From the NCBI GenBank assembly GCA_018524725.1, contig JAEUWP010000381.1, forward strand, positions 1 through 64,000: DNA of 64,000 nucleotides, written 5' to 3'. Shown here one piece after another: positions 45,371 through 59,736 of the stretch (positions within the stretch are counted from its first letter, which is position 1; each line of letters starts with the position of its first letter). This stretch comes from Podaxis mareebaensis. Its lineage: Eukaryota; Basidiomycota; Agaricomycetes; Agaricales; Agaricaceae. The notes beneath the pieces were generated by a model. It saw only the letters and a list, made by a program, of their open reading frames with translations, made no database searches and was not told the origin of the DNA. The position numbers and the translations under genes were made by a program.

Positions 45371-46127
45371 CGGTCGGCGGGACGTACGAGGTTCAAAATT
45401 CACGCGCGAGCACTTAGGTCCCACGCTCAAGCACCTGGTGTCAGGTCTCTCCAAGACGCTGGGTTATACCTACAGACGTTGCATCCAAGAAATCTGGATA
45501 AATTTCCCCAAAGCTTTGAGAGCCAAAGATCTATTTGAATTGCGTCAACGAGAAATGTATGAACCTGTTGTCAGAAGGCATGGGAGTGTTTTCTGGTCTG
45601 GACATAACCTCCCAAATGAATGTGAAATTTCGGGATAATAACATTTATAGGGATAATCTGAGGTTCCATCTCTCCTCACAAAAATGCACATACAGACCAC
45701 TGTCTGTGGCATTATACAGCCTATTATCCACCCCAAGTGCAGTATGGGTAGCTGGGAGACCTCTTCTAATAGAAAAGCCAAAACCCATAGTGCAATGGTC
45801 ATGATAATAGTTGATAAGTGGCATGGAGAACAACCCATAGAATAGCATAAGTAATATTAATGGAACTATCAGTGTCAACAAATTACACCATTAGGCTTCC
45901 AAGTACCTATGGATTATGGTGCACCAACATAGACAAAAATAAAAGCCCTGCATGAAATATCTTTGGTGCACAAAAATTAGTTTCTACATAAGAGGTACAA
46001 CCGGTTGTACCTCATTTTTACTGTATGCTGTACCTGACATTATAGTAAAGTTGGGGCGTGTTTGGAACCAAATACGTTTGGCACCTATCCGTGGATTTTG
46101 AACCTCAGACGTCCCGCCAACCATAAG
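45371..46127. mobile_element. Small non-autonomous TIR element (MITE-like), about 757 bp
   Basis: The left end 45372-45404 and the reverse complement of 46090-46122 match over about 33 bp with few differences. The shared parts include GGCGGGACGT and GAGGTTCAAAAT. ATGAGTG flanks both sides (45364-45370 and 46128-46134) as a possible 7-bp target duplication, separated from the inverted repeats by 1 and 5 bases. No coding capacity is seen inside. A 22-bp perfect palindrome lies near the right end. Confidence 0.75.
45992..46013. repeat. 22-bp perfect palindrome inside the TIR element
   Basis: The half-site GAGGTACAACC is followed immediately by its exact reverse complement GGTTGTACCTC. Confidence 0.85.
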
Positions 46128-46541
46128 ATGAGTGTCCCCGGCCCGAGTATGTTATGACAAACAATTGATTACGGCGTTATAGGGGCTAAGGCCATTGCCT
46201 GCCACTACAGCTTTGAATCCCCACATCGCAGTCGTCACCAATTCTCCCTCGGGCAACACACCAGACCCTCAGGCCTCCTCGCATTTCCTTGTAGATCCAA
46301 GTATCACTGCCATGACTCAGAGGAGTAGGTTCAATACGCAAGGTTCGTCCCAAGCATTTGTTTGTTGCGGCTGCTGAGACTGTATGACTCAGACCTGTCC
46401 GCTGGGTTCTTTAACCACGCCCATCATTTTACGGTCAACAATCCAACAATAATAGATGCGGCATATTCAAGAGACCATTATTGTATGTGTCCTGCTATAA
46501 CGGATTAATAATATCATCTCATAGCCAGTAAACGTGCAGTG
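46128..46541. other. Upstream region of the NACHT gene
   Basis: A 60-codon frame (46195-46377) carries no motif. An upstream coding exon of the NACHT gene could lie here (ATAG and GCAG acceptors precede 46542), but I could not place it. Confidence 0.35.
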
Positions 46542-48700
46542 ATGGAATCGCTAGCGAAGCACACAATTGCCGGTGCTGAATTCGACTCATCAACACGTTA
46601 TCCCCCTCCATGTTGCCATCCTGGTACACGACTCGACATTTCAAGCGACATCCAGCGTTGGATGTGCGATGATAACCGTGAGACTAAGCTCCTCTGGTTG
46701 CACGGACCTGCTGGAGTTGGCAAATCAGCTATCATCCAAACGCTCGCAGAATCCGAATCCGAATCCACATCCTTTTTGTTGGCTGCTACATTGTTCTTCT
46801 CAAGGCCCAATAGACGTGACGATCCGGACTGCGTTTTTCTCACCATTGCATATCAATTGGCTGCCCAGTGCGAACCCTACCGGAGATACGTCATGGACCT
46901 TCTCGCTGCTAACCCCAAATTCGTTGACAAGTCTATGATTGAACAATTTAAGAGGCTCATTGTGAAACCTCTTGCTGAGGAAAGGTTGTTGGAAGGGCTT
47001 CGTAGAACCGCTTTGATACTCATTGATGGATTGGATGAGTGCATGGGTGAATGGGCACAGCGCGAGATTGTGCTTCTGATTGGCAGGTTTGCACTTCAGT
47101 ACCCGGATGTTCCTCTCCTTTGGATTATTGCCAGTCGTCCCGAGCCTCACGTTCGAGTCGCCTTTTCTTCCCTACCGGTGAATTCGGGGTACGTGGAGGT
47201 GAAAGTCTCCGTTAATTCCAGCCAGGCTCGCTTGGATGTAGAACGATATCTACGAGACGAGTTTACGTTGATCAGGCAGAAATACCCCACATCGTTCCCT
47301 TCGACTTTGAAACAGTGGCCTAGCGAGTCGCAGTTCGCGAGAATCGTGGCTAGAGCTTCCGGCCTCTTTGTCTTTGCATCTACGCTGGTTCGGTTCATCG
47401 ATAACATGGCTTATGGAAATCCTATCTCTCGGCTGCAGAAGGTCTTGGACGTTATTGATTCCACCCCGCCACCTGAAGCATATGGTGATCTGTTTGCGAT
47501 CCTTGATGCTCTCTACACGGAGATTATGTCTGCGATTCCTCGCGAGTTGCTCCCTGTTACACAGAGTATATTGACTTTTGTGCTTCCGGTTATCACCAGC
47601 CTGCCTCCCTTTGTCGTTGTCTGTAACTGGCTGGGGCTGACACAGGCCGACGCATATGGGGCTCTTCAGAGGCTCTACGCCGTCCTGAACATCCCACCAC
47701 CTGAGGCAGGCAATCAAGAGCTTCGAGTTTTCCACACTTCTTTTGTCGACTATCTCGTTTCCCCTTCCAGATCCGGACCTTTTTGGATGGACAAAATGGA
47801 GGCTAAGAGACTGGTTTTTCGATCCAGCCTACGAGTCTTGAAAGAATCGCATGATACTGGTGGGTTTTCATCATAGTAACCTGTTGTCCACGATTATAAC
47901 TAAGGCCCTTTCTGGGTGAAGGTGAAATTCAGATCTCGCGGATTCGTCTGTCTTGGCCTATCGAGTCTAGGGAAAAGCGTGACCGTGAAGATCTCTTTTG
48001 GAGCTCTTTCTATCACATGCTGGTCGTAGAGAACGAAGTATTTGATGATACGATCTGGGACGAGTTCAAAGGCTTTGCCTCCTTCTTCGGAGATCTGGAC
48101 TTGGGAATGGTTGAGTCTGCTCTACCGACGTCTGCAACTTGGGATATATTAGATGCGTACCATCAGTCGGTCAATACCTTCACCAATTTTTGATTGCCCA
48201 AACATTGACCTCTAGCATTTACATAGCCTTTTCTGCCCTACCTCATGGACCAGAAAGTAATACAGACCGTTCTGATGCGCGCGTTAGACCTCGACTGCAT
48301 TGACTTGGATAGAATGCACATCGTATGTATCACGAAAAACAAATGCGGAACTACCTCAATGCTGGACGACCCCAGAAATTTGGGCCAAAAACGTCCCCAA
48401 GTGATGGATTTACTGAACAATGTGAGTACTCATCGCCTCTTGCTTGAACGGTTTAATCACTTCGTGTAGTTCTGGAAGTACTCGGTATCCGCTAAAGGCA
48501 CAGACTATAGCATAACTCTCCCTGCTTGGAGGGACTCGGGTTGGAAGGCATACGTTCAGAATTGCCTCGAGGAAGCAACAGAAACTACGCTGACTCGGTC
48601 TGCTGTTTTGTATGGCAAGGGTGGCAAGCGATGGGTTTTACTTGAGCTGGAATTTTCGGACGATAACTGGTTATGCTTCACTTCTTACAAGCAATGTTAG
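46542..48700 (+). CDS. NACHT-domain NTPase (fungal NLR-like STAND protein)
   Basis: A long first exon runs to 47859; introns at 47860-47921, about 48170-48226 and about 48421-48469 follow, and the end is TAG at 48698-48700. The pre-NACHT segment AEFDSSTRYPPPCCHPGTR is typical. Walker A is LHGPAGVGKSAI, Walker B is LILIDGLDEC, then LWIIASRPEPHVR and the winged-helix part ending FHTSFVDYLVSPSRSGPFW. The C-terminal exons (SRIRLSWPIESREKR, PFLPYLMDQKVIQTVLMRA, FWKYSVSAKGTDYSITLPAW) contain no WD or ankyrin repeats. Fungal NACHT NTPases are candidate innate-immunity or incompatibility switches. The start at 46542 may lack an upstream exon with the GAS/GAH motif. A decayed copy lies at 7562-8090. 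Confidence 0.85.
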
Positions 48701-49412
48701 CTGTATCATCTCAATAACTATATGACTGACGGCCAGAAAACTGAAAAAAGCAAGCGGTGAAGAATTTCGAATTTTATATAGCGCCCATTCTATTCGTCAA
48801 GAAGACAGCAAATCTGCAACGAAACGAACAGCCATGAACTCCAGACCGGTCCCCGTGCTACTACACCAGCTTCTTTAGACTCTGTAACACACTAGCCGAT
48901 CGTTTCTTCCTTAACGGAATCCACAAAGCCCCGCTATCACTCCCCAATTGAATGTCGCCCTTTACACTGCAGTTGTATTGCAAATTTCTTTTATCCCGCA
49001 GATCCCAGCGAGCATAGCGAGCATACTAGATACGGCTCCGCGATGGAGTCATTGTTGTGACGCTGAAATGACCCCAAAGCAATAGTATCCGTTGGTCATG
49101 TAATACCATGGGTTTTGAAATCCTCGCTCCTGATCACAGGTAAAGCAGATCGGCTTAAGATATATATCGATGGAATCTATGTCGGATTGCAGGTAAAGGG
49201 AGTGCCCCGAAAGGGAGGCCAACCAAGTCACATTGACGCATGCATGAATTCCGAGACAAGCGTTCGATGCCATCTCGTTTGGTAGACATGAGGAAGCACG
49301 TGCCTCATCATTGCCCCCATTTTCGTGTACCTGTCACGGTAAAGCCTGGCTCCAGCTGAAGCACTAGCGTCCATACTATTCTCCGACCTCTCCGACTTAC
49401 CATCTCGCCGAC
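48701..49412. other. Intergenic region
   Basis: Motif-free frames only; contains the promoter of the BTB gene. Confidence 0.45.
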
Positions 49413-50372
49413 ATGTCTCCAAGTACTGCTAACAGCGCGTCTGACTCCCACTCAGTGAATCAGCAAGATGATATTGACGCAGGCGATGCTTCCCTGTAAT
49501 GTCAATCCGGTGTTAGCTCTTGGACTCGAAGCTAACCTCGGGCTTGAACAGAAGACCTACCGACCGCAACCCCTCTTTCTACTTTGAGGACGACCCTATG
49601 GCTATTTTCCTCGTGAGCCCCTCCGATCTTGATCATCATCTCTTCGCACTGAGCGCATTCACCAGGTTGAGAACCAGCTCTTCAAGGTTCATCGCCACTT
49701 CTTGATAGAGGGATCAGAAGTCTTTCGTGACATGTTTTCTTCTCCAAGGGAAGAAAGCAAGGAACCTGACGGCATGTGTGACGAGCGTCCAATACAATTG
49801 CCAGGTGTGACCGCCAAGGAAGTTCTTTTACTCTCTGTCAGTGAAGATACTGTCTAGAACAACAACCGGATTCTCACTTGAGCTATACTGACAGGCCCCA
49901 AGCAGGTAAACACATCGCACAAGATAGCCCGGAGTAACTGGAGGTCAACCTGCGCCTGCTGAGCATTTCGCATCGGTTTCTATTTGATGGCGTCTTAAAG
50001 TATGCGGTCCAGCAAATACCACCTAACAGGGTTTCGATCACCGAGAGGATCCGCCTCGGTGATAAATATGGGCTGCAGGAGTGGCGTTTCTCTGCATATC
50101 AAGCCCTTCTCGATCGAGCCGAAACCCTTACGCTGGAAGAAGCTAATGTTTTGGGCATTGGTAGAGTCGTTCACTTTCTTCAAGCCAAAGAATACATGCA
50201 TCAAGAGCGCTTAACGATAGCAAGGGAGGATATGCAAAACCAGGTGAACTGTGCTACTTTTGCAGAGCAACAGCCCCCATACCGTCATCTTGGTAATTAT
50301 AGTTATTATAGCGTACCGCCATCCCGAGTACCAACATCTACGGAGTTCGTGGTAAAAAAAGTATTTCTCTGA
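49413..50372 (+). CDS. BTB/POZ-domain protein
   Basis: Exons 49413-49495, 49552-49612, 49666 to about 49836, and about 49940 to 50372. Low-complexity start (MSPSTANSASDSHSVNQQ), then the BTB core: NPSFYFEDDPMAIFL, VENQLFKVHRHFLIEGSEVF, RDMFSSPREESKEPDG and IQLPGVTAKEV. After an intron come LRLLSISHRFLFDGVLKYAV, RLGDKYGLQEWRFSAYQALL, DRAETLTLEEANVLG and VVHFLQAKEY. This is the common agaric single-BTB family, whose functions are unknown. The usual segment between the core and the helical part (FLDFLYG-like) is short or missing here, so the exon joint near 49837-49940 is uncertain or the gene has a small deletion. Confidence 0.75.
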
Positions 50373-51157
50373 CTTTTAGCAATGTAACTCCCATCCCGTT
50401 GGAGTAGTTTTGTTGTTGGCTTTGAGCGTTCTGGATTGTCCGCAGTGTCTCAAGTGATCTTCTTTTTGTTGTATAGTACCAAGTATAATATTGAACAGAC
50501 ATCCTAGAGACACTTGGTATCTCTTTCATGTACTTGAAACGCCAAGAGTCTAGGCACGTCGAACTTGCTGTGGAGCCGAAGTACTTTGGAATTGCGTCCC
50601 GAGAAAGTGGCAGGCAGTGTTATCATGTTGTCATTCCTCGTGCGCAACCGTCTGTAGATACTCGAACCGGCCAGAAAGCGACTGCAGCCACATACCACGC
50701 ATTCAAATTGCTGCTATTTGCGCTTCATGTCAAGCCACTGAGCAACGCCGGTCTTCTGATTCACCTAGCACCTCGACTTCTGAGTCGGAGAGCTCCCGAG
50801 CTTCTGGTGTTGTCCCTTGATTCTTGGAGGCACTGTGTAGAGGAAGCGAGTGCGATTCGGCCTGTTCCAATCAAGGCGCCTCTGAGATTATTATTTGCTA
50901 TGGTCAGCCATGGCAAGCAACCTGTCAAGCGGCCCTATAAAACCTCATATTGTATCGTAACACCATCCTCCACGGCATGGGAAAACCGATTTACACGCCC
51001 AAGCATCCGCGAATCTAGTATCGCCGCTGTTGTATCCTCAAACAAGTGATCATATCTCAATGACTGAAGTCTGTACTACCACTGCATCAGCTTGTCTTCC
51101 ATTGTTACTCACACGACATTCCCCCGGATTCACTGCTGAGCGGCGTACAGTTAAACT
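50373..51157. other. Intergenic region with a 173-codon ORF of doubtful meaning
   Basis: The frame 50528-51049 (+) is open for 173 codons but has no motif, no family I know and several out-of-frame competitors. It lies between the BTB gene and the 3' end of the second NACHT gene. Confidence 0.4.
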
Positions 51158-53178
51158 TCAGTTTTGTTTTGTGAGTGAGAATTTGAATATAGACGGATAT
51201 GGAATAAGTTTCCACTCAGAATGGCATCTCCAACATAAAACTTCACTCTCTCCATGCCCAGTTATATATAATTCACCTGAGCCCGCAAACACCAGCTTCC
51301 ATAGGTTAAGCAATGGGTTGTTGCTTAGTCGGATGACTTTGTCACGAAATTCAGAAGGGATCTATGGTTGTAACTTGAGCGAAAGGAACAAAAGATGTGC
51401 AGGTATATGACTCACATTCCCTCTCAATAGTTCAGGGGAAAGGCCAGAGTGATGGAAAGCAGGTTCGTTCCACAGGCGAGGGATCAATTGGAACTGGAAG
51501 TTGGCTAGCGCCACTGCTGTTGAGCAGTCCAAAGGCGGGCTCATTTGGCAAAGCCGGAACAGATACCGGAGTAAGAAGCGGTATATAATTTCGCTGTGCA
51601 TCGATGGGTTTGGCCATGTAACATCAACGCAGACTGATCCTCCTAAAAACGTCAGAAAGTTTGTATGATTAGGGCAATCCGTAGCATTTCCCACAACGAC
51701 ACTTACCCATACTTTGAGAATGTATGCTATTTAGGCGTTCCAGCAATTCCCGTCGAGTGATGTCCAGACAACCAGAGTGGATGCAGAGCTCCTTGGATCG
51801 CTCCGGGTCTTGTAGGAAGTCTAGAAATGATGTGTGGTAAAATGTCACTTTTGGGTCAGGTCCAGATTCTAATTCCAACACAGAGGAGAGAAAACTAAAC
51901 GCATTCCGGAGCTGTAACTCTGAAAGCCCGAGGACATTGGCGTACACCGAAACGAATGTTATATCACCAAAACTCCTGAGCAACAAGATTTTCTGGATCA
52001 CCAGAAGGACTCTTGGTGGGACACGGAGCAAGACGAGGGTATAAAAGAGGTCGAGTTCTGCCAAAGGATGGTCCAAGCTGGACTTCCCCTTGGCTGATGC
52101 GGAAAGTGCAAGAATAGTGCGTAACTGGTCGTCTGGACCAAGGGAATTGCGTTCACCAACGAAACGAACAACCATGGCTGCATAGATAAAGAGTCCTGCA
52201 GAGCGCTTGACGAGGATCTCAATATCTTCTTCGGATGGCCATGATGGCGGCAACATACCCCTCCGTCGTATCTTCCCGAATTCGTCCACCAGGTAGCATA
52301 GTATCTCGTGATCAATCTTCCGAGACACCGGAAGTTCAAGGTTGAGTGTTAATGGGAATATGACATTTGATGCGAAGGATGCTACGATGTGAGGTTCTGG
52401 GCGACTGAAGAAAGCCCAACGAAAGGGTGTGGTTCCATCCCGACTGGATGTTGCGACTATTTCAATTATATCACACTGCGCTTCGATGTCTCCACATTCA
52501 TCGAGACCATCAATAATGATCACCCTCTCCTCCAATTCCTCCCCTCGTGCTCGGAGTTTTTGCAAAGGATTGACAAAAAAATCCTGAAACTGCTGCGTTA
52601 TCGACTTTTTGGGGAGAGTTGGGTCATTGAGTATATCCCCATTAAGGATGATGCCGTATGAGTGGAACTTGGTGGCGATTTGGTATGAGAGTGAGGTAAA
52701 TAGTTTGCTTGAGTCGTTTGTTGCATTAGAGCGGGAAAAGAAGACTGTCCCAGCGAGCAAGTTCTGCAAAGCTAGATGTTCTGCGCAAGACTGTGCCACA
52801 GCTGATTTCCCGACTCCAGCAGGCCCATGCATCCAGAGAATGCGTTGAGAGTGGTGTAGAGTGCTAGAAGCCCAGCTTGTGATATCGTTGATAAAATTCT
52901 TGCGAGTGCTTGGGTGACACCTAGGAGGTGGGTATCGAGCAGAAGAGTCATGAAATGCATCTGGCATGGATTCCATGAGGAGCAACTGTAGACCTTTGTC
53001 ATACTTATATGTCAGTAATTGGAAGGATATTGTAAAATGGGTACAGTTCGACAACACCTTTCTTCTTATCGACAAGATTATTAAAGCTTTGTGTTATTGT
53101 CATATAAGAGGAATTGTCGTTGAATTGCGGGGCATTGAGGACAATATCATGAGCACCTTGCAGAATCCCACTGGTCAT
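51158..53178 (-). CDS. NACHT-domain NTPase (fungal NLR-like STAND protein), four exons
   Basis: Exons 53178-53058, 52993-51707, 51642-51416 and 51361-51158 give 612 residues. The N-terminus MTSGILQGAHDIVLNAPQF fits the GAH/GAS motif that opens this fungal family, followed by MPDAFHDSSARYPPPRCHPS. Walker A is MHGPAGVGKSAV, Walker B is VIIIDGLDEC, then RWAFFSRPEPHIV, RSAGLFIYAAMVVRFV and a winged-helix end with VTFYHTSFLDFLQDPERSKE. The C-terminal exons (LELESG, WKLVFAGSGELYI, CHSEWKLIPYP) have no repeat domain. It is a diverged relative of the NACHT gene at 46,542 on the opposite strand. Confidence 0.88.
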
Positions 53179-53868
53179 AGTGGTGATGGTTCAAAGCCGA
53201 GGGTAACAGGCATTCGAATAATCAAGAACGTTGACTGACGCTTGACTTGGGCAACGAACAGAATTAATTAATCGAAATGTATGACTGGCGGCTGCTCAAC
53301 GCTCAACAGCAAACAACATCTCCGCGTACATTCTATTCCTCAATATGGTTAGGTTTAAGCGTGGCGGCGGGAAGCTAAGTTACTCCGGTATCCCTTTGAC
53401 TTAATACTGACGCTTACCATTCATTTAAGTCATTAAACTTACATTATTAGGGGCTTGGAGAAGCGGGGTCATGGACAGATGACACCTGGGCCTAGTACGG
53501 TTAAGACATCCTCAGACGAACATAATTAATGATTATACATAGTCGAGTTGACGCTAGCACCAATACAGGCACACACTCACACCACCGAATTCGGAGTTCG
53601 ACCATGGATGGACAGGGGGCGTCAAACGTTCACACCCATCCGGCTACACGCTCGACTATTTCAGGTGCTCGTGGAGTTCGCATTCCGCTCTGGGTGATAC
53701 ATGCGCCGCGATATGATACAACATCGTGGGTACCTGGCTTGCTCATGACCACTGTTTCTGTTCTTTTCCCATGCTGACTCATTGCAGAGGAATAAAGAGC
53801 TCCTGGATCCGTGAGTCTTATGGACACTACAACCACGTCGAATTCATTGATCTAACCAGCGCGCACCG
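53179..53868. other. Divergent intergenic region
   Basis: Contains the upstream regions of the NACHT gene (-) and the hydrolase (+). An 82-codon frame at 53529-53777 is motif-free; a 5' exon of the hydrolase might lie here. Confidence 0.4.
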
Positions 53869-54941
53869 ATGGACCAGTTACCGAAGATCGGATGGGATGT
53901 AAATTTGAGAGAATCCGCTGAGCCCAGTACGTGTCAACGAATGTCATGTCTCTCCTTGGTACTCATCGGCTCTAGCGCGTAACGCCTTCAAACCATTGTT
54001 AGAGAAGAACCGCTCTCTCATTACAGGTGTCCCCAAAAAAACTCGGAAATATGGTGAAACCGACCGCCACTATGCATGTCCGTTCCATTACCTACTGGAA
54101 CCCTGCACTCAACCGTCCCCGCCTCCTATAGCTCGACATTTATCACCCGCCGACTCCAACTCCACCCGGCAGAAAAACTCCTGTTTTGTTCTACCTCTAC
54201 GGCGGCGGTTTCAACACAGGATCCCGGAACCTGCCTTCGCCTTTCGAGCTTATTTATAGCGGCCTTGGCGCCTTCTTCGCACGACAAGGTTTTATTGTCA
54301 TCATACCTGACTACCGTCTCGCACCAGAGTTCCAATATCCCAAACCAGTGGAAGACGTGTTGGAGGCCATCAGGTGGACGCTCTCTCATACCACAGAGCT
54401 CGTCTCCGAGGCAACACCCACCCCAGACATTGACTCACTGTTTATAGCAGGTCATTCAGCTGGGGCCTCCCATGCCACTACTCTGATATTCCATCCTACT
54501 CTCCTTCCCCTTGACTCGGATCTTCGTAGAAAGATTAAAGGCGTCATCCTCATGTCGGGTCCATACCATTATATCCCTGGCGTCGGGGAAGCAGATAGAT
54601 TTTCCGCATACTGGGGATCCGAAGAACGCGCAAAAGAGAATTCTTCGTTCTCGCTTCTCCTCTCGTCACTTGACACATTTCCAGTAACGAAACTACCCAA
54701 GTTTTTGCTTGTTGAGGCAGAACACGAACCGAAGTGGATTTTCGATGTTGGAATAGATTTCCGCCATTTGCTGGAGTGGCACCTTGGTGAACCCATTGAA
54801 ATGGTGGTGGCTGAAGGGCATAATCACATTAGTCTGGTCTGCTCGTTGTCGAGCGGGGAAGGTGAAGAGTGGGGCATACAAACGGCAAGTTGGGTTCGAA
54901 AGCTTGATCGTAACCACGTACGTGGGTTCATTCCTTGCTGA
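53869..54941 (+). CDS. Alpha/beta hydrolase (esterase/lipase or kynurenine-formamidase-like)
   Basis: Exons 53869-53926, 53976-54073 and 54132-54941 make 321 residues. Order: TRNAFKPLLEKNRS, KYGETDRHY joined to LDIYHPPTPTPPGRKTPVLF, then the oxyanion-hole motif YLYGGGFNTGS. Next come IPDYRLAPEFQYPKPVEDVL, the nucleophile elbow IAGHSAGASH, an acid region EAEHEP and a C-terminal VVAEGHNHISLV with the catalytic His. The frame works only if the second intron is GC-AG (TAT|GCATGT...CTATAG); otherwise a one-base frameshift is present. The substrate is unknown. There is no signal peptide, so it is probably cytosolic. Confidence 0.8.
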
Positions 54942-56312
54942 ATGGCATTGCGCTAATAGCGGACTTCCGAAATAAAGGGTGATTCCGAAGTCCCTGCTGG
55001 CGCTGAGATCCTGAAGGATGTGAAAGACACGGACGCGCATGAATGTCTGAAGTGCCGACAGCGGAATAGCTCCTCGTTTACTATTCAGTTTGGAACCAGT
55101 TCTGTGCCCTCAAGGGTGAGTGCCAGGTAATTCGCGGAGGACAATCCAGCGTTGCTGATACCACACCGTGCTAGACGTTCGTCCGGTGCGTCCCTTAAAT
55201 TCCGCTGCTATTTCCCATTTGGCTAACCCATCTGCATTTAGCTGCCTTGCTTGCGGGAATAAGTGGACGCAACAGTAAGATTTTTGAGACCGAATGTCCA
55301 CGGATCATGACGGATTCCTTAATGTTTTCCGTCGTTATGGAGTTCCCGATCACTGCCGTTGCTTGTAATTGAGGCTTTCGTTTTACAGTAGTGATAATTG
55401 TTCTCACAACTATGCCTTTCTCGACTTCCAGAAAATTGCTCCCGTGGATAGCACCTTTTGTCATCAACTAAAGGAGCTCGGTGTGACATTTCCCTCGGCG
55501 CTAAATCCGATGCGTATGAAAGACAGATGAACTCATCCGAGGTTCTAGTCTTTCATCATATGCCAAACTCGGTTGACAATTGGCCCCCGTCAACTAAGCT
55601 CCCAGAAAATTTTTCCTTACCAAAGAACACGGTGAATTCTCCAGGTAGTAATTTAAACATTTCGGCCAAGATACCGCGCCCAGAGTCAGGTAACATGATG
55701 GCCGAATGCAGTCGAATTTCATGTGGCGTTCATGTGCACCTTCGTTTCCCAGTGGATTAACTGACTTGAAACCCTATGACTTGACCTCCCCTCCTTGGCA
55801 CGACCCACGTCATGACCTTCGAGACGTCTCTGCACCTAGCCTCCTATTTGGTGTTTGTTTAAACTAATAGGTTTTGTCAGGGACGGATTCTTAACTCCTA
55901 GACTAGTGTGTTTTTATTTAGACTTTAGGCAGATCAATCACCGAGATACACAATCTATTTTGGTTATTGAGCGGTAGTCACAGAGGTTGAGATATGCTCG
56001 GAAGGGTTGTATATTTGATTGTAATCGCAGATTATAATCCTGAGACCAGCTAGTGGAGTATTCGAGGATGTCCTGCAAAGTTGATCAATGGCAACTTCCA
56101 AGATCCAACGTGGTCGACTCCTCAAATTCTGACAGGCATCTTGGGCTTCATGTCTAATTTTGCGCTAGTGGCCGCTCATTTCATCGCCGAAACATCGATT
56201 TCCCCCAGAACACTCCACTTTCACGCAACGCATGCCGAAACTTCCTGTCGTAACTCCACAGTCTTCCAAAATCTTCATCAGCACCAAGGGGCTCATCAGA
56301 TCTTCTCGCAGG
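54942..56312. other. Intergenic region, no supported gene
   Basis: A 100-codon frame at 55458-55760 (+) and others have no motif. No repeat or RNA gene was recognised. Confidence 0.4.
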
Positions 56313-56319
56313 TATAAAG
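56313..56319 (+). promoter_or_regulatory. TATA box of the hydrophobin gene
   Basis: TATAAAG 120 bp before the ATG at 56439, with a pyrimidine-rich leader between, typical of strongly expressed fungal genes. Confidence 0.6.
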
Positions 56320-56438
56320 CCTGAGGTTTTCTCGCCCCCAAAATCTCCAACACAACACATCGTCGTTGTTTTACAGTTCCCTCCTCGAACCGTCTACTCC
56401 CAGTCACTCTTTACTCTCAACTCTTAAACTCACTCGAG

Positions 56439-56888
56439 ATGTTCTCCAAAGTCGCTCTTTTCGTTACCTCTGCTTTCGCCCTTGCCGCTGTTGCTGCTCC
56501 CGGCGGTCCCGTCAACACTGGCAACCAGTGCAACGTCGGCGAAGTCAAGTGCTGTTAGTACCATCCTTTCTTTCCATCAGAATTAATTCGCTAACCCCAC
56601 ATGATCTGCAGGCAACCAAGTTCAGGACGCCAAGAGCAATATTGTCCAAACCCTTTTCGGCCTGCTTGGTATCGCCGTCGGTGATGTGACTGCTCAAGTC
56701 GGTCTCAACTGCAACCCCATCTCCGTCATTGGCGTTGGCGGCAACAACTGCAATGCTCAGCCTGTCTGCTGCACTGACAACAAATTTAGTAAGTGTTTTT
56801 ATTCATGGTAACTTTAATCCATGTTGAATTTCGGGCTTTAGACGGCCTCGTCGCCTTGGGCTGCACCCCCATCAACATCAACCTCTAG
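56439..56888 (+). CDS. Class I hydrophobin, three exons
   Basis: Exons 56439-56553, 56612-56788 and 56842-56888 encode a protein of about 112 residues. The signal peptide is [20 protein letters not shown]. All eight cysteines are present in hydrophobin order: C-x6-CC in CNVGEVKCC, then a long gap to [19 protein letters not shown] with C-x5-CC, and [10 protein letters not shown] at the end. The spacings are those of class I. The protein self-assembles at surfaces and coats aerial hyphae and fruiting-body air channels. Introns follow the conserved positions after the first CC and before the last Cys. Confidence 0.96.
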
Positions 56889-57081
56889 ACGGTCATTGGA
56901 GGGATAGGAAGCAATTTTCGTCAATGATCATGGACACTTATTGTGATGTGCCATGTTTATACCCTGTGCATACCTGTCCATATGTTCCATACTTATAGTG
57001 TCCTTGGTACAATTTGTGTTTTTTGTGCACTCGATCGTCTCCCGAGCGTGACCAAAGCAAAAAGCCATTGCTCTTGACATC

Positions 57082-57174
57082 TGACAACAGTGGGATTCGA
57101 ACCCACGCCCGAAGACCAGATAAGCTGACATATCAACCTGATTCTGGCGCCTTAGACCACTCGGCCATGTTGCC
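57082..57174 (-). tRNA. tRNA-Leu (anticodon CAG) with intron
   Basis: The acceptor stem GGCAACA pairs with TGTTGTC. A-box TGGCCGAGTGGT and B-box GGTTCGAATCC are present. The anticodon arm CCAGA/TCTGG holds loop ATCAGG, giving anticodon CAG, interrupted after position 37 by an intron of about 15 nt. The long variable arm (TCTTCGGGCGTG) is type II, as in leucine tRNAs. Confidence 0.92.
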
Positions 57175-57489
57175 TTGAGAGGTCAGCTGTGACAAAAAAT
57201 ATTGATCGCGGTATGATGGTTGAAGCCTTACGCAAACATCAAACCACAGCTAACTGACTTACCGTGAGAATACTTCAGGTCTAACCCTGAGGCATCTCAT
57301 TGGTGGACAGTTTCTCTATTCTGTGTTCTCAGCAATACTTAGGTGAGATAGGTGAAAGCATTTGCTGTAAGCTGATGATGGACAACCTTTACACATATCC
57401 AAATATGTATCTCCACTACAACTATACCATCATAATGTGCACTTCGCAAACCACTACCAAACTCATCAACCTTCAAGATACCGCGGGCA

Positions 57490-59736
<2,247 letters not shown>

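Noticed and set aside
50528..51049. 173-codon plus-strand ORF
   Set aside because: No motif and no supporting splice or start context; could not be told from chance.
55458..55760. 100-codon ORF downstream of the hydrolase
   Set aside because: No motif, signal peptide or splice context; probably chance.
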